A DNA stretch of 39,060 nucleotides from Candidatus Poribacteria bacterium (GTDB lineage: Bacteria > Poribacteria > WGA-4E > PCPOR2b): NCBI GenBank assembly GCA_022567695.1, contig JADFGN010000005.1, positions 1-39,060 of the forward strand. Reading direction: 5' to 3'. Below, in pieces: positions 25,798-35,250 of this stretch (positions within the stretch are counted from its first letter, which is position 1; every line of letters starts with the position of its first letter). A program made the position numbers and the translations under genes. The notes under the pieces are model-generated. The model did no database searches. It worked only from the letters and a program-made list of their open reading frames with translations, and was not told where the DNA came from.

Positions 25798-26603
25798 TAC
25801 CAGTCGTCTCTAGCTGGTAGAGGTTTGCTAAATAACCCCCATAGATTTCTGAAACTTCTCTTTGGGCGATATACCAACGGCTCTGGAAAAGAAACGCTAC
25901 GATTTTCGATCACGGCTCTCGGACGGTCTTCAACGAGACACGATGCCTCTTCCAGTCCAACGATTTCCGACAACGCTTCAAAGCCTTCCCCAAGGGACAT
26001 TGAGTTTGGGGAGTGCATATCGGATGCAACGATGTGTACCATTTGATGCGCCAACAAGATCTCGGTGGTTTGTTGAATGCGATTACCGTATCGCCCAAAT
26101 ATACTACCGATGTTGACCTGCATCAGACAACCAATTTCAATGTATTTGAGAGCTAAGTTGGGGTTAATTATAATATCGGCATAGCGTTCAATATGAGCAA
26201 GGATTGGGGTAATTCCCTGTACCTGTATGTCAAAGATCATGCGCGCCGCATATTCAGGAATCTCCTGCATAGGGAACTCAATTAGAAGATATTTTCCACT
26301 GTCATTGATCGTTAGCTTGCCGAGCTCTTTCTCATAATCGTAGATCTCGGGACTGAGGTAGGATTCCCGGCCCGAAATAATTTCAATCGGCAATTGACGC
26401 TGTTTAACTTCCTCTCGCAACTCCATTAATAGCTCATCCCGGTATGTGGTTGGTGCCATGTAAATCCCCGGATAGAGATGAGGCGTTGCAACGATGGCAT
26501 CAACTCCAGACGCAATGCTGTTTTCCAGCATTTCAATTGAGTCTTCCATAGACTCTGATCCATCATCGATATGAGGAAGAATGTGGGAATGAATATCAAC
26601 CAT
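25797..26603 (-). CDS. CpsB/CapC-type tyrosine-protein phosphatase (PHP superfamily)
   Basis: MVDIHSHILPHIDDGSESMEDSIEML, VATPHLYPG, PILAHIERY, HIVASDMHS. Confidence 0.92.
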   Translation of the reverse strand: MVDIHSHILPHIDDGSESMEDSIEMLENSIASGVDAIVATPHLYPGIYMAPTTYRDELLMELREEVKQRQLPIEIISGRESYLSPEIYDYEKELGKLTINDSGKYLLIEFPMQEIPEYAARMIFDIQVQGITPILAHIERYADIIINPNLALKYIEIGCLMQVNIGSIFGRYGNRIQQTTEILLAHQMVHIVASDMHSPNSMSLGEGFEALSEIVGLEEASCLVEDRPRAVIENRSVSFPEPLVYRPKRSFRNLWGLFSKPLPARDDW

Positions 26604-26725
26604 TTTGAACCCTCGCCAGCCTGAAAAGCAATTCTATCATAGCTTTTTTATGATAGCATTCAGAAAATTTGATGTCAAGGGTAACTGTTAAAAATACCGG
26701 ATCATGTCAAAAGCAAATTGCCTGA

Positions 26726-26808
26726 TATCGAGCGGGTGTAGGCTTTGCGCGTTTAATCTGGAGTTAGCCGTGCGCGAATTCCTAACCTCCACCCGCTTGA
26801 AACTCGAT
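26726..26808. repeat. Inverted repeat element, AGCGGGTGTAGG / CCTCCACCCGCT arms (11 of 12 bp)
   Basis: Left arm 26731..26742, right arm 26786..26797; flanking TATCG / CTCGATA extends the symmetry with a small gap. Confidence 0.7.
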
Positions 26809-26868
26809 AGTGTCTTGCTGTGCAAGCGAGTTGCAAAACCACAGCCGAGAAATGCGAGGTTTAGTAAC

Positions 26869-28596
26869 CTATTTTTTTTCACCCAAATGTTCCCCAATAA
26901 TGACGAGATCGAACACATCGACCGTACCATCGTCGTTTATATCGCCGCTTAAATCTGCCCCGCTTTGTCCAAATTGAGAGGCAACATCAACGAGATCGAG
27001 AATGTCAATCTCGCCATCCGAATTGGTGTCCCATGGATTCGTCTCCAAATCCTTCGCCGTGCCCTCAACGAGAGTGACCGTTTGTTTGGCGGTCTGTCCG
27101 AGAAAGCGTTCAACCAATCCTGAAGGCCATCTCACCTCAATGTCAACTCGCTGTCGATCCCCTAATCCAAATGTCAACCACGGGCTCTCCATTGACATCA
27201 CGCTCGATCCGGCGCGCACCTCTTGCATCTGTACGAAATCGTCTGCCATGACTTTTACACGAGCCCCGACGCCGTCACGGTTGCTTTGCGTACCAACGGT
27301 TTTGACGGTAATCCAGCTATTGGTATTGCCAACATTTTGGAGCAGCACAGGCTTCCCCAGTTCCAGAACTGTGCTGGTCACAATCACCAGATCTGGGAAA
27401 CCATTGTTGTCAAAATCCGCCACCGAGACACCGGAAGTGTATTGACTCTCAAGACCAAAACTCTTTGTCATAGAGAAGGTCCCATTCCCATTGTTCATGA
27501 ATAAGCGCCCCGGACAGCCACGTCCTGGACCGATGATGTGGAGCGGATAAGCTGGAGAACTTCCCGCAAAAAAAAGGTCCAAATATCCATCATTGTCAAA
27601 ATCAGCGAAGCTGGCTCCCCAGCCAAACTCCCAATTCACAAGACCTGCTTTTATGCCCGTGTGTGTGTACGTGCCGTTGCCGTTGTTTTGATAGAGCGCA
27701 TGTGGCCAAAGCCCGCCCACCGAGTTGCCAAGATTTGTAGAAAAAAGATCCAAATCACCATCATTGTCGTAATCACCGTGAGTAATCGCCATCCAGAATC
27801 CTTCTCGAGACAATCCTGCCTGTGTTGTAACATTCGTAAAGGTGAGGTCTCCATTGTTTCGAAAGAGTTCGATCGGTTCAGCATTGCAGTTTGCAACAAA
27901 CAGGTCTGTCCAACCATCATCGTTGTAATCACTGCAACCAACAGCGCATCCTCTGAAAGGGCTGTCTACACCGGACGATTTACTGATGTCCGTGAATGTC
28001 AGATCGCCATTATTCAGAAACAGCTTGTTATTGTAAAGCCTTCTAATTTTGGATTTATCCGTGAAGGTTACGAAAACATCGAGGAAGCCGTCATTGTTGA
28101 TGTCCACGAATGCAGCACTCATGGGAACTCCCGCAGTGAAAACGCCAGCCTGCGATGTAATATCAGAAAAGGTGCCATCTCCGTTATTGTGATAAAGTTG
28201 AGTTGCGCTTTGGGTAATCCCAAACACACCTCCCATGGCAGTCATAAAAAGGTCTACCCACCCATCATTATCAATATCCCCCGCGACAACACCGTGGTTG
28301 CCGAGACCATTGGTGACACCCGCCTCCTTAGCAACATCGGTGAAAGTACCATCGCCGTTGTTGCGAAAAAGCCCGTTTGGATTTCCCATCCCGTTGGGGA
28401 TAAAAAGGTCCAAATATCCATCATTGTTGTAGTCGAACCAGGCTGCCCCCGCTGCTCCGCCGTTTGTGCGAGCAAAATCGATGCGGTTGGAGACATCGAC
28501 GAAGAGATCTGACTTCGTTTGAGAGAATAGGAATTGAGGCATTAAAAAAGATAGGGTTGTAATCAACGACAGTATGATGACCTTGTTCCATTTCAT
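26869..28596 (-). CDS. Secreted FG-GAP/VCBS repeat protein with ASPIC/UnbV-like C-terminal region and dockerin-like EF-hand pair
   Basis: Repeated DYNNDGYLDLF-type motifs, N-terminal signal peptide, GVGARVKVM...VDIEVRWPSGLVE, DTNSDGEIDILDLVDVASQFG...GDINDDGTVDVFDLVIIGEHLGE. Confidence 0.93.
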   Translation of the reverse strand: MKWNKVIILSLITTLSFLMPQFLFSQTKSDLFVDVSNRIDFARTNGGAAGAAWFDYNNDGYLDLFIPNGMGNPNGLFRNNGDGTFTDVAKEAGVTNGLGNHGVVAGDIDNDGWVDLFMTAMGGVFGITQSATQLYHNNGDGTFSDITSQAGVFTAGVPMSAAFVDINNDGFLDVFVTFTDKSKIRRLYNNKLFLNNGDLTFTDISKSSGVDSPFRGCAVGCSDYNDDGWTDLFVANCNAEPIELFRNNGDLTFTNVTTQAGLSREGFWMAITHGDYDNDGDLDLFSTNLGNSVGGLWPHALYQNNGNGTYTHTGIKAGLVNWEFGWGASFADFDNDGYLDLFFAGSSPAYPLHIIGPGRGCPGRLFMNNGNGTFSMTKSFGLESQYTSGVSVADFDNNGFPDLVIVTSTVLELGKPVLLQNVGNTNSWITVKTVGTQSNRDGVGARVKVMADDFVQMQEVRAGSSVMSMESPWLTFGLGDRQRVDIEVRWPSGLVERFLGQTAKQTVTLVEGTAKDLETNPWDTNSDGEIDILDLVDVASQFGQSGADLSGDINDDGTVDVFDLVIIGEHLGEKK

Positions 28597-28742
28597 AGAA
28601 TCACTCCTTCAATTTACTAATCCGTGTGGTCTTTGAAAAAACGTATTGGCCGCACTACATCACCTATATTTCGTAATATGAACTAACTGTGCATCATGCG
28701 GATCGGGCAAGGGCTGTTTAGAGCGCCATTCGTCGAAAAAGC

Positions 28743-29306
28743 TCACTTGGTGAACACAACTGACAGTACCTTGTTGGATTGCCCCTTGATAAGGTTCTTC
28801 TGAAACAGTGCGTGGTTCCAGTAATGTATAAGTGATTTGGACAGTTTGCCGATCTTATTATATGCAGCGAGCTGCTTTTCACTCAATGGAGTGAGGATGC
28901 CATTCCCATCATGCAGCAAACCAACAGAGTTCGAGAAGCCGTAATGAATTGCCCTCTCGGAAACGGTAATCGCGTCTAGTGCCCGTTCATCGCTGATTCC
29001 TAATACGGAGTTGATATTGACCCTAAATTCAGCATAATCTGCCAACAGTTTCAGTTTTCGATCTAGAACCTTCAGGCTTTTGTAAGATACTTCATCTGGC
29101 TTGATATTATCGATGCTAATCTGTAGCGACTGTAATCCTGCCTCATTCAGTTTCTTGATTCGTTCTTCAGTCAACAAGTAACCGTTGGTGATTAGCGTTA
29201 CAAGAATACCGTGATGACGAATCTCACTAATGATCTCTGCTAAGTCGGGATGTAGAAGTGGTTCACCACCCGTACAGGTTATCATTGCTGTCTTGAGATT
29301 CGCCAC
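28743..29306 (-). pseudogene. Radical SAM protein fragment lacking the N-terminal CxxxCxxC cluster motif
   Basis: CTGGEPLLHPDLAEIISEIRHHGILVTLITNGYLLTEERIKKLNEAGLQSLQISIDN; no cluster-binding cysteines upstream in frame. Confidence 0.75.
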
Positions 29307-29320
29307 GCCTCTTCATCGCG

Positions 29321-29626
29321 TCAAGCGGCACGGGCGGGGAAACCTTGTCGTACTCGTTCTGGTTGCCACAGCCCTCCATCGATTCCGAGATCTGTGAACG
29401 ACAGCTTGACATTTTCACTAACCGTTTTGAATTTGAATGCAAAGCGATCCAAAGGGTGTTCCATTGTCTTGGATTTATCCCAAGGCTTACCCAGAAGTCC
29501 AAGCGTAAAAAGAGATTTGAGCAACTTGGGTACATCAAAGGAATGTTCATGTCCTGTTGCCGCATTATGAGAATGGGTACTTGCACTCCCTAGGGTTGCA
29601 CCAAAATCAAGCAGGTAGTGCTTCAC
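29321..29626 (-). pseudogene. Fragment of an unidentified protein, truncated at its 5' side by an in-frame stop and abutting the radical SAM fragment
   Basis: HYLLDFGATLGSASTHSHNAATGHEHSFDV...GLWQPERVRQGFPARAA*; only a GTG start, with an in-frame TAA just upstream; different frame from the radical SAM fragment. Confidence 0.45.
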
Positions 29627-29825
29627 GTAACTCGTTTCTTATACTACAATAGATACATAATGAAGCGATATAATGTATACTTGTCACTTACCTTTCGCTT
29701 ATTTTTCAATCCATTTCTTAAATTCGTTTCTCGTGAGTGGTGAGTAGTGAGTGGTCAAAAACGGCCCCTCCCCTAATACGAATTTGGTTGCATAAAAAAG
29801 GAAATTCAGGCAGACTTCTGCAACT

Positions 29826-30240
29826 ATGGCAGAACTCACAATACACACCGAACGTATAGACGATATCCCTCTGCTGTTGCAGCAGCAGGAAAAGATGGGA
29901 ATTGCAGAAGTTATCGACGCAGTAATTGAGCCGCATGGTAACCGACAAGGATTGAGCGTGGGAGAGTTGACCACGTCTTGGATTTCTTACATTCTGTCCG
30001 AAGTGGACCACCGCATGGTTGAGGTGGAACCCTGGGCAGAACAACATATCGAGACCTTGTCGGCAGGGCTTGGAAAACCGGTCAGCGTCAAAGACTTCAC
30101 CGATGACCTGCATTTTTTCTCCGATGATGATGTCTGGGAGGAGGTGGAAACCCAACTGAGTCAGCAGTTGATAAGGGTGTATAATCTCAACCTGGAACCG
30201 ATACGCCTTGATAGTACGACCGCATCAGTGTATCATGAAA
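29826..30240 (+). mobile_element. IS1634-like transposase, N-terminal fragment (DUF4277-type)
   Basis: HTERIDDIPLLLQQQEKMGIAEVIDAVIEPHGNRQGLSVGELTTSWISYILSEVDHRMVEVEPWAEQHIETL...RLDSTTASVYHE; homology-like sequence ends there, with no catalytic core downstream. Confidence 0.8.
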
Positions 30241-30634
30241 TCTCCTTTTCCGTCACGGACACAGTAAGGACCATCGCCCGGATCTGCCACAATTGAAGGG
30301 TGTCATCGATGAACGTAACCGTATACCGAATCGCCTTGCCAGTAACACGGAAGGGCAGCCTGACAACAGTGTAAGGCCAAGCCACAATTCGTTGGGCAGT
30401 GTTTTTCTTGGGCATTTGCTGCCTTCTGAGTCGTAAGCCATCTTCGTCTGACATCTGGGCATAGGAAAGTGAAGCTGCAAACGTACAACAGGTCAATGTA
30501 TACAATAAGGATAATCTCCCTATTGCAATCCAGCGGATCAATTTCGGTCTATGTAACAAAGAAATACCTCCTTGATGAAATTTATGGGGTTGCCAATTGT
30601 TCAAAAGGTATCCCAGCATACCTGACTGTTGCAA
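30233..30634 (-). pseudogene. N-terminal fragment of a secreted protein apparently interrupted by the transposase fragment
   Basis: Signal-like RLSLLYTLTCCTFAASLSYAQ followed by RIVAWPYTVVRLPFRVTGKAIRYTVTFIDD; the reading frame stops exactly where the transposase-like sequence begins. Confidence 0.4.
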
Positions 30635-30694
30635 CCGTCCAATTCAACTCTCTCCGAATCTTCAAAGCTGCTGCCGATAGTTCGTCAACACATC

Positions 30695-31489
30695 CTAATT
30701 CCCTGATTTCCGTTCTCCGGATTTTTTCGCTTTAACGCTATACATAGGCCAAGCGAAATAGAAATCATTATCATCTCTGCGAACAGCGTAAATTTCTTCC
30801 TCTTCCTGGGTGAGTTCATCAAAAGCGGTACGGAGCTCTTCGATCAATTCTGTCGGATTTCCTGCCCGCTCTGACCACCACGAGAATTGAATCTCGGCAT
30901 TTCGTGTGTCCGATTCCCTTACAATTTTGAATCCCGTTTGTGAAATCATCTCGCGCCATTGGGAGGGTGGATAGCCCCACACATGAGAGGGGTCCCGCAG
31001 TTTTTCCACGCGATTCTGCCATTCGATCAACCGCCTTGATTCAGGGCAAGTAGAATCAACCATGCAGAACAACCCATTTGGACGCAATACCCGGTGGGTT
31101 TCTGTCAGAAATCGAGGGACATCCTGAAAGTGGTGAGGAGCAATACGACATGTAACCAGATCAAACGACTCAGATTCAAACGGCAAGGACTCAGCTGTGG
31201 CGACTTGGAAATCGATATTTTGTAACCCACGCTCCTGCGCAAGCTCACCTGCTTTGTCTAGCATCGCAGGTGTCAAATCGGTTGCAGTGACGTGATGGAC
31301 CAAAGGGGCAATCGCAAACGCCATGAACCCAGTTCCTGTTGCAATATCCAACACCTTTTCGGTGCCCTTCGGTTCCGCGAAATCCACAATAATTCCCAGT
31401 GTATCTCCTTCGCCGTGGACGGTGCTTCTGGCATAAAACTCGGCGTGCCGACTAAACTGTTCACGAACAGCATGGTGAATTTGGCTCAT
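30695..31489 (-). CDS. Class I SAM-dependent methyltransferase (UbiE-like)
   Basis: EKVLDIATGTGFMAFAIAPLVHHVTATDLTPAMLDKA, FESESFDLVTCRIAPHHFQDVPRFLTETHRVLRPNG. Confidence 0.93.
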   Translation of the reverse strand: MSQIHHAVREQFSRHAEFYARSTVHGEGDTLGIIVDFAEPKGTEKVLDIATGTGFMAFAIAPLVHHVTATDLTPAMLDKAGELAQERGLQNIDFQVATAESLPFESESFDLVTCRIAPHHFQDVPRFLTETHRVLRPNGLFCMVDSTCPESRRLIEWQNRVEKLRDPSHVWGYPPSQWREMISQTGFKIVRESDTRNAEIQFSWWSERAGNPTELIEELRTAFDELTQEEEEIYAVRRDDNDFYFAWPMYSVKAKKSGERKSGN

Positions 31490-31908
31490 TATTCTCCTCG
31501 TGAGATTGTAAATGATTGCAAAAGTATATCAGATCTTTGCAAGATTGTCACTCGTTTTTACATATCTACTAGGGGCATTTAATTTGGGAGATCGAGAGGC
31601 GAATAAAGAGTAGGGGCTGACAATACGACGAATCCTCATTCCCAAAATTCTAGTTTGCCATCAAAAACCTTCCGAAGGTTAACGGACATATAGGTTTTCC
31701 TTTCCGAGAGTCGATGAAAACTACATTTCTGAAAAACTGAAAATGGCTGTACTTTCGACACTTGAAAGGAAATACGACTCAGTTATAATGCGAGTTCCAG
31801 AAAACTACACTTTTAAACCATTGTCCTTGGGCTTAGGCCACATAAGGCTTTCTAGAAATATAAAAAATTTCCGTTAAGTTAAATAGCTCTATTTTCACAT
31901 AAAATTCC

Positions 31909-31938
31909 TTGACAAAATATGAAGCAAGCATGTATAAT
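31909..31938 (+). promoter_or_regulatory. Sigma-70-type promoter for tRNA/ribosomal cluster
   Basis: Consensus TTGACA (31909..31914) and TATAAT (31933..31938), 18-bp spacer, 14 bp upstream of the first tRNA. Confidence 0.85.
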
Positions 31939-31952
31939 TCACCTCTGCCTTT

Positions 31953-32024
31953 GCTGGCGTGGCTCAATGGCAGAGCAGGTGATTTGTAATCACCAGGTTG
32001 GAGGTTCGATTCCTCTCGCCAGCT
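31953..32024 (+). tRNA. tRNA-Thr (TGT)
   Basis: GCTGGCG acceptor paired with CGCCAGC; anticodon arm GGTGA-TTTGTAA-TCACC; CCA appears encoded. Confidence 0.96.
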
Positions 32025-32034
32025 CCATAAATCT

Positions 32035-32116
32035 GGGGGTGTACTCAAGTGGTCAACGAGGGCAGACTGTAAATCTGCTGGCAATGCCTGCGGTGGTTCG
32101 AGTCCATCCGCCCCCA
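32035..32116 (+). tRNA. tRNA-Tyr (GTA)
   Basis: Anticodon arm GCAGA-CTGTAAA-TCTGC; long variable arm; GGGGGTG/CGCCCCC acceptor. Confidence 0.95.
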
Positions 32117-32140
32117 TTCCCTATTCTTTGAGAATGAGAC

Positions 32141-32213
32141 GCGGGAGTAGCTCAGTTGGTAGAGCATTGGCTTTCCAAGCCAATCGTCGCGGGTTCAAGT
32201 CCCGTCTCCCGCT
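32141..32213 (+). tRNA. tRNA-Gly (TCC)
   Basis: GCGGGAG/CTCCCGC acceptor; anticodon arm TTGGC-TTTCCAA-GCCAA. Confidence 0.96.
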
Positions 32214-32230
32214 TAGTAGGTTTCCTATTT

Positions 32231-32303
<73 letters not shown>

Positions 32304-32343
32304 CCACTTTATTATTCCCTTCCTCTTTATTGAGATACTTGTT

Positions 32344-32496
32344 ATGCCAAGAGATATTGTGACGTTAGCCTGTGATGATTGTAAGCAGCGGAATTATGTG
32401 ACGACAAGAAACAAGAGGACCCAGCAAAATCGCTATGAATTCAAGAAATATTGTCGTTTTTGCCGTAAGCATACGCCACACAAGGAAATTCGATAG
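32344..32496 (+). CDS. rpmG: 50S ribosomal protein L33
   Basis: Manual translation [50 protein letters not shown]; below the ORF-track length cutoff. Confidence 0.95.
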   Translation: MPRDIVTLACDDCKQRNYVTTRNKRTQQNRYEFKKYCRFCRKHTPHKEIR

Positions 32497-32545
32497 AATC
32501 TCAGCGAGATTCTTCTTAAAAAATTAGAACAATTCTTTATCTTGC

Positions 32546-32619
32546 AGGCCAGTAGCTCAACTGGCTAGAGCATCGGTCTCCAAAACCGAGGGTTGGGGGT
32601 TCAAGTCCTCTCTGGCCTG
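32546..32619 (+). tRNA. tRNA-Trp (CCA)
   Basis: AGGCCAG/CTGGCCT acceptor; anticodon arm TCGGT-CTCCAAA-ACCGA; precedes secE. Confidence 0.96.
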
Positions 32620-32631
32620 TCTTTTTGCTTT

Positions 32632-33006
32632 ATGATAAACCGTATTAAAAAGTACATCAGAGATATTCAGCTTGAATGGCAGAAAGTTTCTAAGCCGGAT
32701 TGGAAATCTGTCCAAGGCAATACCCTTGTGGTAATTGTAGCGTGTCTAATCTTGGGCGTTTTTCTGTGGCTTGTTGATGGGACGGCTGACTTTCCAAAGT
32801 GGTTTTCGCCGTTCGGCCTAATTTTGCTGGTTGTCGTTATCCCACTTTGTGTCTACTTCATCACAAGAAATAATACGCCTCAATGGAAGATTGCAACCTT
32901 GGTTTCGTTCTCTCCATTAGCAATAGTGCTGATCTTACATTTCGTCTTCGATTACTCCCCTCATGGCTTCGGAATGGTTTTACTTCGCAGTTTGTTCCTT
33001 CGTTAA
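32632..33006 (+). CDS. secE: Preprotein translocase subunit SecE with C-terminal extension
   Basis: IKKYIRDIQLEWQKVSKPDWKSVQGNTLVVIVACLILGVFLWLVDG; position between tRNA-Trp and nusG. Confidence 0.88.
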   Translation: MINRIKKYIRDIQLEWQKVSKPDWKSVQGNTLVVIVACLILGVFLWLVDGTADFPKWFSPFGLILLVVVIPLCVYFITRNNTPQWKIATLVSFSPLAIVLILHFVFDYSPHGFGMVLLRSLFLR

Positions 33007-33088
33007 CTTATGGAACTCAGTGAAGTGTTGTCCTACCCTCAGCTAACGTTGTCAATCCATTATTAAATTCAGTAAATTAGGGAAGCTT

Positions 33089-33655
33089 ATGGCTGGCTAT
33101 TGGTATATTATCCATATCTACTCCGGGCATGAAAAGAAAGTCAAAGAGAACCTAGAACATCGTGTGCGGGCGATAGAATTACAAGATGAAATTTTGCAAG
33201 TTACTATTCCGATGAAGGAAGTGGCCGAAGTTAAAGACGGCAAAAAACGGGTATTTGAACGTCCTTCCTACCCGGGATATATCCTTGTTCAGACCACACA
33301 TGAACTAAGCGCAGAGGCGGAAAACGAACCTTCTCGGAAAAGCTGGTATATCATTCGGGAAACACCGGGAGTGATGGGGTTTTTAGGGGCGTCAGGTTCA
33401 ACCCCCACGCCAATTAGTGAAGCTGAAGTCCAAAATATCCTAGACCTATCAGCTTCTACAGAGCAACAGAAGCCAATTCAGACTGTAGAGTATGTTGTTG
33501 GAGATACGGTTAAAGTGATTGAGGGACCGTTTAAGGGATTTCCCGCTGAAGTCAAGGAAGTCGATGAGGAACATGGGCGATTACATCTCATGATTTCGAT
33601 TTTCGGCAGGCCAACGCCGATTGAGATTGAATTTCTTGAGGTCGAAAGGATTTAG
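33089..33655 (+). CDS. nusG: Transcription termination/antitermination protein NusG
   Basis: WYIIHIYSGHEKKVKENLEHR, YPGYILVQ, GDTVKVIEGPFKGFPAEVKEVDEEHGRLHLMISIFGRPTPIEIEF. Confidence 0.97.
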   Translation: MAGYWYIIHIYSGHEKKVKENLEHRVRAIELQDEILQVTIPMKEVAEVKDGKKRVFERPSYPGYILVQTTHELSAEAENEPSRKSWYIIRETPGVMGFLGASGSTPTPISEAEVQNILDLSASTEQQKPIQTVEYVVGDTVKVIEGPFKGFPAEVKEVDEEHGRLHLMISIFGRPTPIEIEFLEVERI

Positions 33656-33767
33656 TCCTAAAGAAGTATGTGTAGTGCTCGATTTGTTCTGTTTGGGCAA
33701 CGATATACAAATTCAAACGTGCAAGAAGCTTAAACAGGAAACAGGCTTATTTTCCGGAGAGATATAA

Positions 33768-34190
33768 ATGGCAAAGAAAGTTATTGGGGAAGTCAAACTT
33801 CAACTTGTATCCGGGCAGGCGACACCAAACCCTCCAGTTGGTCCAAGCCTCGCCCCATACATGATTAACATTCCAGAATTTATTAAATCTTTTAACGCGC
33901 AAACCCAAAATCAGACGGGATTAATCGTTACGACCGTGATCGCCTGCTACGCAGACCGTTCTTTTTCATTTCAGGTTAAATCACCGCCAGCGGCGGTTCT
34001 ATTGAAGCAGGCAGCAAAGATTGCTAAGGGATCTGGTGAACCGAACCGGAATAAAGTTGCCTCTGTGACACAGGACCAAGTTAGAGAGATTGCACAAACT
34101 AAGTTGTCAGATCTAAATACAACAAACATTGAATCGGCAATGAGAATGATTGAAGGTACCGCGCGGAGTATGGGAATTACAATCAGTTAA
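33768..34190 (+). CDS. rplK: 50S ribosomal protein L11
   Basis: [38 protein letters not shown]. Confidence 0.97.
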   Translation: MAKKVIGEVKLQLVSGQATPNPPVGPSLAPYMINIPEFIKSFNAQTQNQTGLIVTTVIACYADRSFSFQVKSPPAAVLLKQAAKIAKGSGEPNRNKVASVTQDQVREIAQTKLSDLNTTNIESAMRMIEGTARSMGITIS

Positions 34191-34205
34191 TCATCAAAAG
34201 GGAGC

Positions 34206-34907
34206 ATGATGAAAAAAAAGGGAAAAAGATACCGTGAAATCGCAAAGCTAGTTGATCGCTCTAAGCTTTATAGTTTGAGCGAAGCGGCACCGTTGCTCAA
34301 ACAAACAGCAAAATCCAAATTTGATGAAACTATTGATTTGGCTGCACGTCTTGGAGTAGACGCGCGGCATGCAGATCAGAATATCCGTGGCACGGTTGCA
34401 TTGCCTCATGGCACTGGGAAAAGTATGCGGGTTGTTGTCTTTGCCCAAGGCGAGAAAGCACATGAGGCGGAAGAAGCTGGAGCTGATGCCGTCGGTGTAG
34501 ATGATTTGGTCGATAAGATTGTCGGCGGATGGCTTGATTTCGATGCAACAGTCGCAACACCTGATTTAATGCGAACAATTATGCCAAAGTTGGGGCGTAT
34601 TTTGGGACCAAGAGGGTTAATGCCAAACGCCAAAGCTGGTACTGTTACAATGGATGTCGCAGCAATTATTCGCAATATCAAAGCGGGACAAATCGAATAT
34701 CGAGTTGAAAGAGAGTCAGGAATTGTTCATGTTCCTATCGGCAAAGTTTCATTCGATCCAGCCCAGATTACGGAAAATGTTGAGGCGATAATGTCCGCTT
34801 TGGTACGGGCAAAACCTTCATCGGTAAAGGGAAGGTATTTGAGAAGCATTGCAATCTCATCAACGATGGGGCCAGGAATTCGACTAGATCCGCAACAATT
34901 TAGCTGA
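34206..34907 (+). CDS. rplA: 50S ribosomal protein L1
   Basis: KFDETIDLAARLGVDARHADQNIRGTVALPHGTGK, LGRILGPRGLMPNAKAGTV. Confidence 0.98.
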   Translation: MMKKKGKRYREIAKLVDRSKLYSLSEAAPLLKQTAKSKFDETIDLAARLGVDARHADQNIRGTVALPHGTGKSMRVVVFAQGEKAHEAEEAGADAVGVDDLVDKIVGGWLDFDATVATPDLMRTIMPKLGRILGPRGLMPNAKAGTVTMDVAAIIRNIKAGQIEYRVERESGIVHVPIGKVSFDPAQITENVEAIMSALVRAKPSSVKGRYLRSIAISSTMGPGIRLDPQQFS

Positions 34908-35186
34908 AATTTAATTTCTTTGAACGCAGTCGTAGACAGTAGGTGCAATTTGCTTAAATGAGAATTCAGCCTACCGAGGCTTGTATCAGGATGTCGTGGT
35001 TCATTTATATAGGGTAATGATTTTTCGCTTCATTTAAGATGGCAACAACTTGCCATTCGGAGTGAAACCAAGAACCTACATGAGTTAATGAATCACCGAG
35101 GCATTAGGTATTAGATTATTTGGTAATCCAAGATCGCATCTTGGGCTTTAAGCATAGAATACCTTTTGTCGATTTATGAAACCAAG

Positions 35187-35213
35187 CCTCCAATTAACTG
35201 GAGGTTTTTTTTT
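35187..35213 (+). terminator. Intrinsic terminator/attenuator in the rplJ (L10) leader
   Basis: CCTCCA-ATTAAC-TGGAGG followed by nine T, upstream of rplJ in a ~340-nt leader. Confidence 0.75.
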
Positions 35214-35250
35214 GCTATTTCGATGGCACTGTGGAAGATTGAGGTGAGAG

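Noticed and set aside
27538-28512. 324-aa plus-strand ORF
   Set aside because: Antisense shadow of the FG-GAP repeats (repetitive Ile/Val-rich translation of NNDGYLDLF codons); no independent motif.
31664-31681. Palindrome AACCTTC-GGAAGGTT with flanking A/T tract near 31.67 kb
   Set aside because: Could be a minus-strand terminator but no gene feeds into it; too short to interpret.
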